From Gemmatimonadota bacterium (GTDB lineage: Bacteria > Gemmatimonadota > Gemmatimonadetes > Longimicrobiales > Gaopeijiaceae), in assembly GCA_022822325.1 (NCBI GenBank), contig JAJEBW010000025.1, positions 113,645 to 177,644 on the forward strand: a DNA stretch of 64,000 nucleotides, given 5' to 3'. Under the pieces are notes generated by a model, which saw only the letters and a list, made by a program, of their open reading frames with translations, made no database searches and was not told where the DNA came from. Every line of letters starts with the position of its first letter. Positions within the stretch are counted from its first letter, which is position 1. Position numbers and translations under genes: made by a program. This document shows positions 20,622 through 29,310 of this stretch, one piece after another.

Positions 20622-22130
20622 TCATCGGGAGGCCTCTCCCGCCACCTCCAGCTCCGCCGCAATCGCCTGGAACGCCTCCAGCGCCGCGTTCAGATCCTCC
20701 ACGATCTCGGCGGCCAGCGCCTCGGGCTCGGGCAGGTTCTCGCCATCCTCCAGCGCGCTGTCCCTGAGCCAAAGCAGGTCCAGGTTCAGCTTGTCGCGCT
20801 TCGCCAGTTCGTCGTACTCGAACGCCCGCCAGCGGCCGCCATCGTTCTCCGAGCTCCACGTCGGCTTCCTCTTGTGACGCTCGCCCGGCCGGTAACACGT
20901 CACGAAGTCCTCGAGGTCCGCCCGCCGGAGCGGCTTCATCTTCAGGGTGAAGTGCTTGTTCGTGCGCAGGTCGTAGACCCAAAGCCGCTCGGTCCACGGC
21001 TTCTCGCGCGCGGGCTTCGCGTCGAAGAACAGGACATTCGCCTTCACCCCCTGGGCGTAGAAGATCCCGGTCGGGAGCCGCAGCAGCGTGTGAACGTCGA
21101 ATGCCTGGAGCAGGTTCCGCCTCACCGTTTCGCCCGCGCCGCCCTCGAAGAGGACGTTATCCGGCACCACGATGGCGCAGGCGCCGTGCATCTCCAGCAA
21201 GGTCTTCACATGCTGCAGGAAGTTGAGCTGCTTGTTCCGGGTGCTCGTCCAGAAGTCCTGCCGTTCGTAGCTGTCGGACTCCGTCTCCAGCTCGCCCTCC
21301 TCGTTCACGATCCGGACGCTGCTCTTCTTCCCGAAGGGCGGGTTGGTGAGCACCATCGAGAAGCGCTCGCCGGGGTCGTTGGCCAGGCTGTCCACCCCCG
21401 ACCGGATCGGGGACTCCTCCGGGGCGATCCCGTGCAGGTACAGGTTCATGATGCAGAGCCGGGCCGTCGCGGGCACGATCTCCCATCCATGCACGAAGCC
21501 CGTTCGCAGGTGGGCCTTCCGGTCGGGGTCGAGCGCGCTACCGTGCTCGCGGGCCACATGGTCGTGGGCGGCCAGCAGGAATCCGCCCGTTCCGCAGGCC
21601 GGATCGCACACGGTGTCGTCCGGTCCCGGTCGCACGCAGTCCACGATGGCCCTGATCAGTTCGCGCGGCGTGAAGTACTGGCCCGCGCCCTTCGGCGACT
21701 CCTGGGCCGACTTGGCCAGCAAGCCCTCGTAGATGTCGCCCTTCACGTCCGCGTGCATCGACGTCCAGTCCTCGGGCTCGATCAGGTCCACGATCAGCCG
21801 CTTGAGCGTCGCCGGATTCTGGATCTCCTGCCGGGCCTTCCTGAATATCTCTCCCAGCATCCCGCCCCGTTTGGGAAGCTCGGACAGGATGCGCCGGTAA
21901 TGGGTCTCCAGCTCCTCGCCGTCGCGGGCGAGAAGGCTCGGCCAGTCGAGTCCCTCCGGCACGATGGGAGGGTGGCTCCACGGCGGCTGCGTACGCTGGT
22001 GGGCCATCTTGAGGAAGAGCAGGAAGGTGATCTGTTCCGTGTAGGCCATGTAGGAAAGGCCGTCGTCGCGGAGCAGGTGCGCGAAGCTCCACGCCTTGTT
22101 GACGATCTGGGCGGTGTGGTTGTCGGGCAT
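20622..22130 (-). CDS. hsdM: Type I restriction-modification DNA methyltransferase subunit HsdM
   Basis: 502 residues: N-terminal HsdM helical domain (IVNKAWSFAHLLRDDGLSY), then the N6-adenine methyltransferase domain with GQYFTPRELI, the SAM motif DPACGTGGFLLAAHDH and the catalytic motif TNPPFGKKS. All look intact, so it should methylate adenine in the site set by HsdS. It follows vapC by 21 bases and is 2.8 kb from hsdS, an unusual separation. No Shine-Dalgarno sequence precedes the ATG; a TACATT box ends five bases before it, so a second internal start is possible. Confidence 0.95.
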   Translation of the reverse strand: MPDNHTAQIVNKAWSFAHLLRDDGLSYMAYTEQITFLLFLKMAHQRTQPPWSHPPIVPEGLDWPSLLARDGEELETHYRRILSELPKRGGMLGEIFRKARQEIQNPATLKRLIVDLIEPEDWTSMHADVKGDIYEGLLAKSAQESPKGAGQYFTPRELIRAIVDCVRPGPDDTVCDPACGTGGFLLAAHDHVAREHGSALDPDRKAHLRTGFVHGWEIVPATARLCIMNLYLHGIAPEESPIRSGVDSLANDPGERFSMVLTNPPFGKKSSVRIVNEEGELETESDSYERQDFWTSTRNKQLNFLQHVKTLLEMHGACAIVVPDNVLFEGGAGETVRRNLLQAFDVHTLLRLPTGIFYAQGVKANVLFFDAKPAREKPWTERLWVYDLRTNKHFTLKMKPLRRADLEDFVTCYRPGERHKRKPTWSSENDGGRWRAFEYDELAKRDKLNLDLLWLRDSALEDGENLPEPEALAAEIVEDLNAALEAFQAIAAELEVAGEASR

Positions 22131-22151
22131 GGGGGAATGTACGGTCGTGCC

Positions 22152-22616
22152 TCAGGTGGTGGGATCGCTCTCATGAAGGTCGGTTGCGGCCGCACTCGTT
22201 TGCCCATGGAGCGCCAGAAAGCGGGCCGGTGTGACGATCTGTATTCCCTGGAACGGAGACATGACGAACAGGTCGCGGTCTCCCGTCACCAGGTGGTCGG
22301 CGCGACCCGTGAGGGCCGTCTCCAGGATCTTGTCGTCGGTCGGGTCGCGGCAGCCGAGTTTGGCACTGGCGATCGGCACCCACTGCGCAACCGCGGCCAG
22401 TAGCGCGACGAAGGCTGCCCGGGATTCTCGATCCACGTAGCGGTCGAACTTCGAGCCGAGGATCCGATGGCGAAGCTCGGCAAAGGTCTCGTCGCTGACG
22501 AGGAGGACCCCGCTGTCCGCTCTGACCAGATCAACCACCCCGCGGGGCGGTCCGGTCCGGGTGAGGGCGGCGCTGATCAGAACGTTGGTGTCGAGTGCGA
22601 CCCTGTCAGCTTTCAT
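22152..22616 (-). CDS. PIN-domain toxin (VapC-like)
   Basis: 154 residues with a PIN nuclease core. Acidic residues are at the expected places: VALDTNVLIS near the start, ETFAEL, DPTDDKILETAL and DHLVTGDRDL. It matches the group annotated as putative toxin component, PIN family, which act as ribonucleases against tRNA or mRNA. It overlaps the upstream antitoxin by 11 bases, and hsdM follows immediately. The RNA target cannot be deduced. Confidence 0.88.
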   Translation of the reverse strand: MKADRVALDTNVLISAALTRTGPPRGVVDLVRADSGVLLVSDETFAELRHRILGSKFDRYVDRESRAAFVALLAAVAQWVPIASAKLGCRDPTDDKILETALTGRADHLVTGDRDLFVMSPFQGIQIVTPARFLALHGQTSAAATDLHESDPTT

Positions 22617-22857
22617 CGGAGAGCAGGGACTCCAACGCCGCGGGGGTCAGGCCATTGGCGGCCGCCTCCCGGCCCATGGCGTCCATCGCGGCCGTCAACC
22701 GGTCCCACGCAGTTCCGCGCAATCGCTCGAACTGCTCCACCGACAGCATCACGCCCACCGGTGTGCCATTGCGAGTGACGCGCACCGGCCCCTGCTGGGC
22801 GGACCGAAGGAGCTGGCCGAATCGGTTCCTGGCCTCTTTGGCGGTGATCTCTCGCAT
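22606..22857 (-). CDS. Phd/YefM-type antitoxin
   Basis: 83 residues starting MREITAKEARNRFGQLL, the classic Phd/YefM DNA-binding N-terminus, followed by GPVRVTRNGTPVGVMLSVEQ. It should neutralise the PIN toxin and repress its own promoter. The frame is open for 23 further residues upstream. I place the start at 22857 because the family begins there and a strong promoter would otherwise lie inside the coding sequence. The last 11 bases overlap the toxin gene. Confidence 0.88.
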   Translation of the reverse strand: MREITAKEARNRFGQLLRSAQQGPVRVTRNGTPVGVMLSVEQFERLRGTAWDRLTAAMDAMGREAAANGLTPAALESLLSDES

Positions 22858-22863
22858 GTGGGC

Positions 22864-22892
22864 ATAATGGCTACTTTGGCCCTGATGGTCAA
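22864..22892 (-). promoter_or_regulatory. Strong sigma-70-like promoter of the antitoxin gene
   Basis: TTGACC (22892-22887), a 17-base spacer and CATTAT (22869-22864) match the -35/-10 consensus at five and four of six positions. Only six bases separate the -10 box from the ATG, so transcription should begin at or next to the start codon, giving a leaderless or nearly leaderless mRNA. There is no Shine-Dalgarno sequence. Confidence 0.7.
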
Positions 22893-23102
22893 AGTCGGGG
22901 GCTTCGCGCGCGCTGATGCCGATCACCGTTTCTCATCCTGTTCCGCTACATGCGGGGCGACAACCCGATCCAGCGGGGCCGTGGAGAACTGGACGCCGGA
23001 CGGCCCGCTACACTGAGTTGCCATCGGCCTGGCGCATCCTGCACCAAGCGCTCGGGTATTCGACCTGCGGGAGACCGGCAGGAGCGTTCGCAGCCATTCG
23101 GG

Positions 23103-23140
23103 ATACCCGCTGATCGATCCTGTTCGACAGGAGCGGGTAT
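23103..23140 (-). terminator. Nested stem-loop after the TIGR04255 cassette
   Basis: ATACCCGCT and AGCGGGTAT form a perfect 9-bp outer stem. Inside it, CCTGT and ACAGG form a 5-bp stem around TCG. It begins 12 bases past the stop of the last cassette gene. No T-tract follows, so it may act as an RNA 3'-end structure rather than a classic terminator. Confidence 0.55.
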
Positions 23141-23151
23141 GGCTGACGGAG

Positions 23152-23553
23152 TCACGCTCCGGGCGGGGGCACCGCTCGTGCCACCGTCGCCAATTCACGC
23201 GCCAGGGCCAGTTGCTCGTGACGTTCGGCCGGCCATCCGATCAGGTTGCCGTGCCTGGGCGGGGAATCGTCCAGATTGAGCTTCAGCGCATCCCCGCGTA
23301 TGTCGGCCACAAGGAAGTCCCCGCGCCCGTGCATCCGTCGGCCGGGCCGGCGAGCATGCACGGCCACATGTTCCCACACCTCGCCGTCATCCAGACCGTC
23401 GATCCGGAAGACGGACAGCTCGCCCCGGTACGGCATGAACGCGGCGGGTCGCAACCGAAATGTCGGCCCTCGGCCCGCCACTTGCCGCCGCGAGAACGTC
23501 AGCCGCGTTACCGGAATCCGCTCGAGATCCTCGCCCGCGGAGCCGCCGACCAT
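23152..23553 (-). CDS. Conserved hypothetical protein, third gene of the TIGR04255 cassette
   Basis: 133 residues with no recognised domain. The central part (FMPYRGELSVFRIDGLDDGEVWEHV) and the C-terminal part (LNLDDSPPRHGNLIGWP) look like a conserved family. From memory, similar proteins accompany TIGR04255 genes, but I could not check this. It begins two bases after the stop of the preceding gene, so it is almost certainly co-translated. No signal peptide or membrane segment. Function unknown. Confidence 0.7.
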   Translation of the reverse strand: MVGGSAGEDLERIPVTRLTFSRRQVAGRGPTFRLRPAAFMPYRGELSVFRIDGLDDGEVWEHVAVHARRPGRRMHGRGDFLVADIRGDALKLNLDDSPPRHGNLIGWPAERHEQLALARELATVARAVPPPGA

Positions 23554-23555
23554 CG

Positions 23556-24092
23556 CTACCGTGCCAGACGTTGGGCGACGCTCATCAGGCCGGGCGGCAG
23601 TGCTTCCGCGAACTGCTCAACTCCGTTCACGCGGGCACCCCCGATGCGAGCCGCGTAGCGGAGTTCCCCGTTGTCCCCGACGCTCAGGTCCAGCGTCCGG
23701 TCCGGGGCCCGGTACCACTCCATCAGCGCATCGCCGTGGGGGTCGAACGAGTAGTGCGGCAACCCCAGGATGGGCAGCAAAGGGGCGACAGCGTACTCGG
23801 CCCAGCTCGCCGAGAGCGGATCGGCCGGCAAGCCGCCATAGCCGTCCCAATCGGGATCCAGGCAATCCAGGAACGCCTCAAGCAGAGCCTCCCGCCCCTG
23901 CCGTCTCAGGCTTCGGTCTCCAGCGAGCTCGCTCAGGTCCTCGCGTATCGCAGCGATCTGGCGCGGAATGGCGGCGGCTTCGCGAGTTGCCCAGCGGTCC
24001 GTCCCACGCCTGAAGGCGTGCGCCGCCGTGGCTGCCGACAACCGGGGAACCCGCCCTCGCGGGGTCGTGCCACGTGCCAACGTCACTGCCAT
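23556..24092 (-). CDS. Conserved hypothetical protein with a WDGYG motif
   Basis: 178 residues. An N-terminal helical part (REAAAIPRQIAAIREDLSEL) precedes LDCLDPDWDGYGGLPADPLS and a beta-rich C-terminus (LMEWYRAPDRTLDLSVGDNG, ELRYAARIGG). The DWDGYG segment followed by an acid-rich strand is a pattern I associate with a widespread family of unknown function. The start at 24092 overlaps the TIGR04255 stop by 10 bases; the longer open frame upstream is an out-of-frame shadow of that gene. Confidence 0.72.
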   Translation of the reverse strand: MAVTLARGTTPRGRVPRLSAATAAHAFRRGTDRWATREAAAIPRQIAAIREDLSELAGDRSLRRQGREALLEAFLDCLDPDWDGYGGLPADPLSASWAEYAVAPLLPILGLPHYSFDPHGDALMEWYRAPDRTLDLSVGDNGELRYAARIGGARVNGVEQFAEALPPGLMSVAQRLAR

Positions 24093-24823
24093 CGCGTCAT
24101 CGCCTCCTCGGTGATGGTAGCGAAGAACACCGTGTTCTTGCTTTCCCTGAGCCGCACGAGCATCTGCCGGATGTCGTTCATCCCGTTGGCCGTGACCGAG
24201 AAGTCTCGCTGGGCGAAGCAATCGATGTCCAGCACCAATGCGAGCGATCCCGATTCGCGCTCCGTCGCCAGTGAGACGATCGACGTGATGTCGTCGGTTG
24301 GCTCGGTAACGTAGCGGAACAGAAACGCGCCTATCGGCGATGGCAGACTGTCCGGCACGGAGGGCGGCGCCACGAGCAATCGATCAAGGGACTGTCCCGG
24401 TTCGACGGGAAGCACATTGATGAATCTGGTGGCTACCCGGCTGGCTCCACGGGGCCTGAGTCGCTGGACGAATCGCTCCCACACCGGCCAGGCTTTCGCT
24501 ACCATCGAATCCCAGGACTCGTAGGGCCGAAGCCGACTGAAGGTGAATCCGTCCCTGCGCACCTGCACGACCTCCTTCTGGTCCCGGCTGGTCAGCCGAT
24601 AGCCCTGGCGGACCGTTCCCTGCTCCTGGCCGGCGATGCCGCCCTGGTCGAATCGGACCTGCCCGTGGAAGAGGTGAATCGGCTCGCACTTGGGGTATCG
24701 GTCCGCCAAAGACGAACCGAATTGCCGGATTCTGTCCTCAGCGTCTTCGCCAACCACCTGAGCCCGGATATCGAGGACGGCCTCGCGGATGGGAGCGCGG
24801 GCGAGGTGCGGGCGAGGTGTCAC
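24083..24823 (-). CDS. TIGR04255 family protein
   Basis: 246 residues that fit the sporadically distributed TIGR04255 family: LARAPIREAVLDIRAQV near the N-terminus, then VQVRRDGFTFSRLRPYESWD, RVATRFINVLPVE, and a C-terminal half with SLALVLDIDCFAQ and MNDIRQMLVRLRESKNTVFF. Function is unknown. It is the first gene of a three-gene cassette (stop/start overlap of 10 bases, then a 2-base gap) held within a Type I restriction locus. The start codon is GTG. A stem-loop lies between it and hsdS. Confidence 0.82.
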   Translation of the reverse strand: MTPRPHLARAPIREAVLDIRAQVVGEDAEDRIRQFGSSLADRYPKCEPIHLFHGQVRFDQGGIAGQEQGTVRQGYRLTSRDQKEVVQVRRDGFTFSRLRPYESWDSMVAKAWPVWERFVQRLRPRGASRVATRFINVLPVEPGQSLDRLLVAPPSVPDSLPSPIGAFLFRYVTEPTDDITSIVSLATERESGSLALVLDIDCFAQRDFSVTANGMNDIRQMLVRLRESKNTVFFATITEEAMTRWQ

Positions 24824-24882
24824 GGGCGGCGATCCTGGTCAGTTCTACCCTGCGGGGCGTTCAGGGACGCATGGTTGTCCGG

Positions 24883-24898
24883 CCGGGGAACGCCCCGG
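24883..24898 (-). terminator. GC stem-loop between hsdS and the TIGR04255 cassette
   Basis: CCGGGG and CCCCGG form a 6-bp stem around AACG in the 129-bp gap after hsdS. No T-tract. It suggests that hsdR-hsdS and the cassette are separate transcription units. A TATATT box lies nearby on the minus strand, without a good -35. Confidence 0.4.
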
Positions 24899-24952
24899 TC
24901 GCATCCAATATAGCGTTCACCCGTCAGCGCGGGGTCAGCGAGTGGGTCCGCG

Positions 24953-26509
24953 TCAGGCACCGGGCCTGGAAGAGCTGCGGCGTTGGCGTCTCGGCTTTGG
25001 TGAGCGGCGTTTGCTCCGCTTCGGTTTCGCCGCCCGCTCGGCGCGGATGCGCTCCAGGAGAACGGACGCGGGCTCGTCGGCGGGGTCCTGGGGGACGAGT
25101 CCACCCTCGAAGGCGCGTTTGAGGATGGATTGGCGGAGGCGTGAGGTGTGCTGGCGCCATGCAGCGATCCGGTTCGCAAGACTGGATCGCGCCGACTCTA
25201 ACTTGCGATGTGAGCCAGTGATCAAGTCTTGCTCCGCTATGGGAGGAACGGGCACGAGAACCCCGCGAAGATCCAACTGATTGATCTTGAAAATGCCCGC
25301 ACTCGTCTTGGCACACGCGGTTATCTGCCTGCGGATGCACTGACTGTTCCAGATCGCAGCAACAAATCGTGCTCGGACCAACCGGCGACATGCGAACGTC
25401 ACCCGGATCATCGTGTCCGGAAACGCCACGTCACCTGCCCGATCCGCAAATGACGCGCGACCGACCAGATCCAAGGAACCATTGCCTCGCGACACGAAGA
25501 AATCGCCCTGACGCACGCGAAAGGGTTCTGCCTTCTTCGGTCCCCAATCCCCCTCCTTGATATCGCGATCATCCAACACCGCACCCGTGATGGCGCTGAG
25601 GCGCAACACGGGGAATCCGCCAGCCCGCGTGCGAACAGACCGACCGTTCCGCATCCCCAGCGCGACTTGATCCACCGTTGCCCAACACCATCCCTCGGGC
25701 AGTTCCGGGAGCTTGCCGGTGTCCGGTGCCACAGGCTCCTTGTACTTCACCTTCCAGTTCCTGGGCGGCTTGCGTCCCTTGGCCGCGAACTTCGCGAGCT
25801 GCTCCGCCTCCCAGCGCTTCCGCCGTTCGATCAGGATCCGTCCCAGCAACTCTTCTCCCGTCTCCTCGGGCGGATTCTCGCGACGCCACTGCTCGGTCAG
25901 CCTGCCCTCGACCGCTGCCTTCAGAACGGACGCCCGGTAGCGCTCCAGATTCGCCTCCGCCCGCTTCAGCGCGGCGACGCCTTCGTCCAGCTTGGCGAAC
26001 AGGGACTCGATCTTGGTGACAATCCGGTGCTGTTCGGAAAGGGGGGCGAGGGGGAAGGGCAGGAGTGCCGCTCGTTTCTTCGACAGTTCCTTGAAGGTCG
26101 TTCCGCTCGCCGATCGTATGGCGATGGCCTTCGCGGATCTGAGGTAGTGGAAGAGGAAGGACGAGGACACCTCCGCAGGCGGAACGAAACTCTTGAAGCC
26201 TTGGTTCGTGGCAATCGGGTTTGCAGCGATGGCGACGTAGCCTATAGGAGCCCTCGAACTGAACAGCACCGTGCCCGTGGGCAGAAGTCGAGCGGCTGAA
26301 CGAGCCAGACCAGACGCGGTGATGCTTCGGGCGCCATGACCGATGGTTTTCCGCACATATCCCGACAAGTCGGCAGGCGTAAGCCAAGGGACATCTCCGT
26401 TCCAGTAGTCGGGTTCGCCGGTCTTGGGAGTCCCACCTCCAACTACCCGCGTGACCTCGCCCAACCGGGTCCAGCGCCACGATTCGGGGATCGCCCATTC
26501 CCCCCTCAC
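24953..26509 (-). CDS. hsdS: Type I restriction-modification specificity subunit HsdS
   Basis: 518 residues with the usual two-part layout: target-recognition domain 1 (IPESWRWTRLGEVTRVVGGG), a central conserved helix (APLSEQHRIVTKIESLFAKLDEG), target-recognition domain 2 (LPEGWCWATVDQVA) and a second helix (QDLITGSHRKLESARSSLANR). These set the two half-sites and spacer of the recognition sequence. The tail is strongly basic (KPKRSKRRSPKPRRQRR). It begins with GTG overlapping the hsdR stop (GTGA). Confidence 0.95.
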   Translation of the reverse strand: MRGEWAIPESWRWTRLGEVTRVVGGGTPKTGEPDYWNGDVPWLTPADLSGYVRKTIGHGARSITASGLARSAARLLPTGTVLFSSRAPIGYVAIAANPIATNQGFKSFVPPAEVSSSFLFHYLRSAKAIAIRSASGTTFKELSKKRAALLPFPLAPLSEQHRIVTKIESLFAKLDEGVAALKRAEANLERYRASVLKAAVEGRLTEQWRRENPPEETGEELLGRILIERRKRWEAEQLAKFAAKGRKPPRNWKVKYKEPVAPDTGKLPELPEGWCWATVDQVALGMRNGRSVRTRAGGFPVLRLSAITGAVLDDRDIKEGDWGPKKAEPFRVRQGDFFVSRGNGSLDLVGRASFADRAGDVAFPDTMIRVTFACRRLVRARFVAAIWNSQCIRRQITACAKTSAGIFKINQLDLRGVLVPVPPIAEQDLITGSHRKLESARSSLANRIAAWRQHTSRLRQSILKRAFEGGLVPQDPADEPASVLLERIRAERAAKPKRSKRRSPKPRRQRRSSSRPGA

Positions 26510-29310
26510 GCGGCCAGCCTCTCATTCAACTCGGCCAGCACGCCGTCCAGATCCTCGCCGAACGCCTGCCACGCGCCACCGAGCCCGCCCCACCGGTTGA
26601 ACGGTACTTCGTCGAGATCCTCCCGTTCAATCGCAAGGCTGGCGGCAATATGATCCTTGATCGCGTCCAGCCACCGCCGCTGCTCTGCGGTGAACTCCTG
26701 CCCTTCGCGTGCCTTCTCCTCCATCCATGCCTGGTAGCGCGCCTCCACCACATCGGCTACGGGAACGAGCGTCTCCTCGGGCTGGATCGCGTGCCTCACG
26801 ATGGCGACCAGATCGACAAGCGCGTTCCCGCCCCTGCCGGTCACCTTCTCCGGCTCCAGCGCCTCGTAAAGCCGCCAGAGGCCGTTGGCCGGATCGTGAA
26901 GGCCGACCGGCGGACTGCGCAGCGCGTCCCGAAGCTCCTTGACGTGGCGGTAGCGAAGCCCGGCCCGGTACGGCTGGCTGTACAGGATCCGGAGCGCCTC
27001 GATCTCGTCCTTGTTGTCTTCGATGAACCGCTTGAAGTCGTCCAGCTTGGACTGGGCGCGTACGACCATCACCTCGCTGTGCCCGATGTCGATCAGCTCA
27101 TCGATGGCCGCCTCGTCGATGATCTGGTACAGGCTCTGGTGAATCTCGATGATTGCCTTCCTGAGCCCCGGCCTGGTGAAGGGCTTGAGCGCCTCGGCCA
27201 TGCGCTCGCGCTCCACGGCGTCCAGTTGTTCGAGGGTCGGATCGTCTTCTTCGGCCAGCCCGTACCGCTCCACCGCCGCGTCGTGGGTCAGATGCGGGTC
27301 GATGCTGTCGAGCAAAGTTCCGGTCAGCGCCGCCAGGCTCAATCCGTCCGCCTCCTTCGCGATCCGCGCCGCCTGGCTCTCGTCCACCCGCTTGCCCAAC
27401 CGCGCCAGACGCGACGCGAGGCTCGACACCAGGTCCGCGTGCGCCATCCCCATCGCGACGTTCTGAAGCAGCTTGCCCATGCTGATCGAAGGCTTTCGCT
27501 CCAGCGGCGGCGACACCGTCTTGTCGCGCTCGCAGACGCCGACCGCATCGACGATCACAAAATGGGTCTTGTGTGCCGCGTCCGGGGTGACCTTACGCAG
27601 ATCGCCGGGCTTGATGACGCGCACGCCCCGGCCCTTCATCTGCTCGAAGTAGCCGACCGAGTTCACGTTTCGCATGAACAGCAGGCATTCGAGCGGCTTC
27701 ACGTCGGTGCCGGTCGCGATCATGTCCACCGTGACCGCGATGCGCGGATGGTAGGAGTTGCGGAAGCTGCTCAGCAGGTCCTCGGGCGAGGCACCGGTCG
27801 TCTTCGAGGTGATTTTCTGGCAGAACTCGTTGCCCTTGCCGAACTCCTCCTTGAGGATATTCACGATGTCGTCGGCGTGGCTGTCGTTCTTCGCGAACAC
27901 GAGCGTCTTGGGAACTTCCTCGCGGCCGGGAAAGATCTTCGTGAACAGATGGTCGCGGAAGGTGCGCGCGACGAGCCGGATCTGGTCCGGGGCCACCACG
28001 TCGCGGTCAAGTTGGTTCGCCGTGTAGGTGAGGTCGTCCTCCAGCTCCGCGTGCGTCGTCTTGCGGGTCCGCCGGTCGCGCCGGGGCACATACGCGCCAG
28101 CTTCGGCCAGCACGGCTCCGCCCTCCTCGGAGATTCTCGTCTTGATGCGGTAGATGTCGTAGCCGACGTTGATCCCGTCGGCGACCGCCTTGGTGTGCGA
28201 GTAGTCCTGCACGACGTTGTTGCGGAAGAACCCGATGGTCTGTGGACTCGGGGTCGCGGTCAGTCCGATGAGGAAGGCGTCGAAGTACTCGATGACCTGA
28301 CGCCAGACGTTGTAGATCGAGCGGTGGCACTCGTCGACAACGATGAAGTCGAAGTGCTCAGGTGGCAGACCCGGCGTGTATTCGACCGGGACGGGCTCGC
28401 CGCCGAGCGGGCCGCCTGACTCGAAGAGCGACTCGTCTTCGTTGGCCGGGTCGTACTCGGGATCGCCCTTCAGCATCGAGTAGAGGCGCTGGATCGTCGT
28501 GATGACGACCTTCGCGGCGGGGTCGACCGCATTGCCGCGCAGCCGTTGGACCACGAACTCCTCGGAGAACGTGTAGGCCGACCCGGGATGCCGGAACTGC
28601 TGGAACTCGTTCAGCGTCTGCTTGCCGAGGTTGTTGCGGTCCACGAGGAAGAGGATGCGCTCGGCCCCGGCGTGCTTGACGAGCCGGTGGCAGGCCGTGA
28701 CCGCCGTGAAGGTCTTGCCACTGCCGGTCGCCATCTGGATCAGAGAGCGCGGCCGGGCGTTGGCGAGCGACCGTTCCAGCTTCCGGATCGCTTCATGCTG
28801 CACGGGCCAGAGCTTGCCCCGCGGCAACCCCGGCATCTTCTGGAGCAACCGGCGCAACTGCGCCGAACCCAGGTCCTGTAGTCGCAGCAACTCCTCGGGT
28901 CGGTGGAAGGCGAAGATCTCCCGGCTGCGCGGATCGGGGTCGAGACCGTTGGTGAACTGGGTCACCTTGCCGGTCGACTCGTAGGCGAAGGGGAGGGGTC
29001 GGTACTTTGCGGGAACGTGCTTGTCGAGCCCCTCGGTGTAGCGCTTCGACTGGACGACGACCCCCTCCAGCGTGTGCCCGGCGGGTTTTGCCTCGACGAC
29101 CCCGATGGCCCACCCGTCGGCGTAGAGCAGGTAGTCGGCGAAGCCGGATTTGATCTCCGCACCTTCCTTCCACTTCAGCGGATACTCCCGGACGGCCACG
29201 CCGCGCGCCGCGTGGATGCTCATGGACGCGAAGTCCTGAACCGCCCAACCGCAGGCCTCGAGCTGCCCGTCGATCTGCTCGCGGGCTTGTTGTTCGGGCG
29301 TCAGGGGCAT
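26506..29310 (-). CDS. hsdR: Type I restriction endonuclease subunit HsdR
   Basis: 934 residues. An N-terminal PD-(D/E)xK nuclease (GFADYLLYADGWAIGVVEAK) is followed by an SF2 translocase with MATGSGKT, VVDECHRS, GLTATP and QMKGRGVR. The C-terminal helical region resembles EcoEI-type HsdR. All catalytic motifs look intact. The ATG lies inside the last codons of a truncated HigA-like frame and has no Shine-Dalgarno sequence, so translation may depend on coupling to that relic. The frame stays open upstream but has no HsdR-like sequence there. Confidence 0.95.
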   Translation of the reverse strand: MPLTPEQQAREQIDGQLEACGWAVQDFASMSIHAARGVAVREYPLKWKEGAEIKSGFADYLLYADGWAIGVVEAKPAGHTLEGVVVQSKRYTEGLDKHVPAKYRPLPFAYESTGKVTQFTNGLDPDPRSREIFAFHRPEELLRLQDLGSAQLRRLLQKMPGLPRGKLWPVQHEAIRKLERSLANARPRSLIQMATGSGKTFTAVTACHRLVKHAGAERILFLVDRNNLGKQTLNEFQQFRHPGSAYTFSEEFVVQRLRGNAVDPAAKVVITTIQRLYSMLKGDPEYDPANEDESLFESGGPLGGEPVPVEYTPGLPPEHFDFIVVDECHRSIYNVWRQVIEYFDAFLIGLTATPSPQTIGFFRNNVVQDYSHTKAVADGINVGYDIYRIKTRISEEGGAVLAEAGAYVPRRDRRTRKTTHAELEDDLTYTANQLDRDVVAPDQIRLVARTFRDHLFTKIFPGREEVPKTLVFAKNDSHADDIVNILKEEFGKGNEFCQKITSKTTGASPEDLLSSFRNSYHPRIAVTVDMIATGTDVKPLECLLFMRNVNSVGYFEQMKGRGVRVIKPGDLRKVTPDAAHKTHFVIVDAVGVCERDKTVSPPLERKPSISMGKLLQNVAMGMAHADLVSSLASRLARLGKRVDESQAARIAKEADGLSLAALTGTLLDSIDPHLTHDAAVERYGLAEEDDPTLEQLDAVERERMAEALKPFTRPGLRKAIIEIHQSLYQIIDEAAIDELIDIGHSEVMVVRAQSKLDDFKRFIEDNKDEIEALRILYSQPYRAGLRYRHVKELRDALRSPPVGLHDPANGLWRLYEALEPEKVTGRGGNALVDLVAIVRHAIQPEETLVPVADVVEARYQAWMEEKAREGQEFTAEQRRWLDAIKDHIAASLAIEREDLDEVPFNRWGGLGGAWQAFGEDLDGVLAELNERLAA

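Noticed and set aside
23041..23140. CRISPR-like repeats in the island
   Set aside because: The GGGTAT/CGGG elements here form stems rather than regularly spaced direct repeats; no cas genes are present.
22923..23198. 91-codon minus-strand frame between the cassette stem-loop and the antitoxin promoter
   Set aside because: It overlaps the nested stem-loop and competing frames and shows no conserved features.
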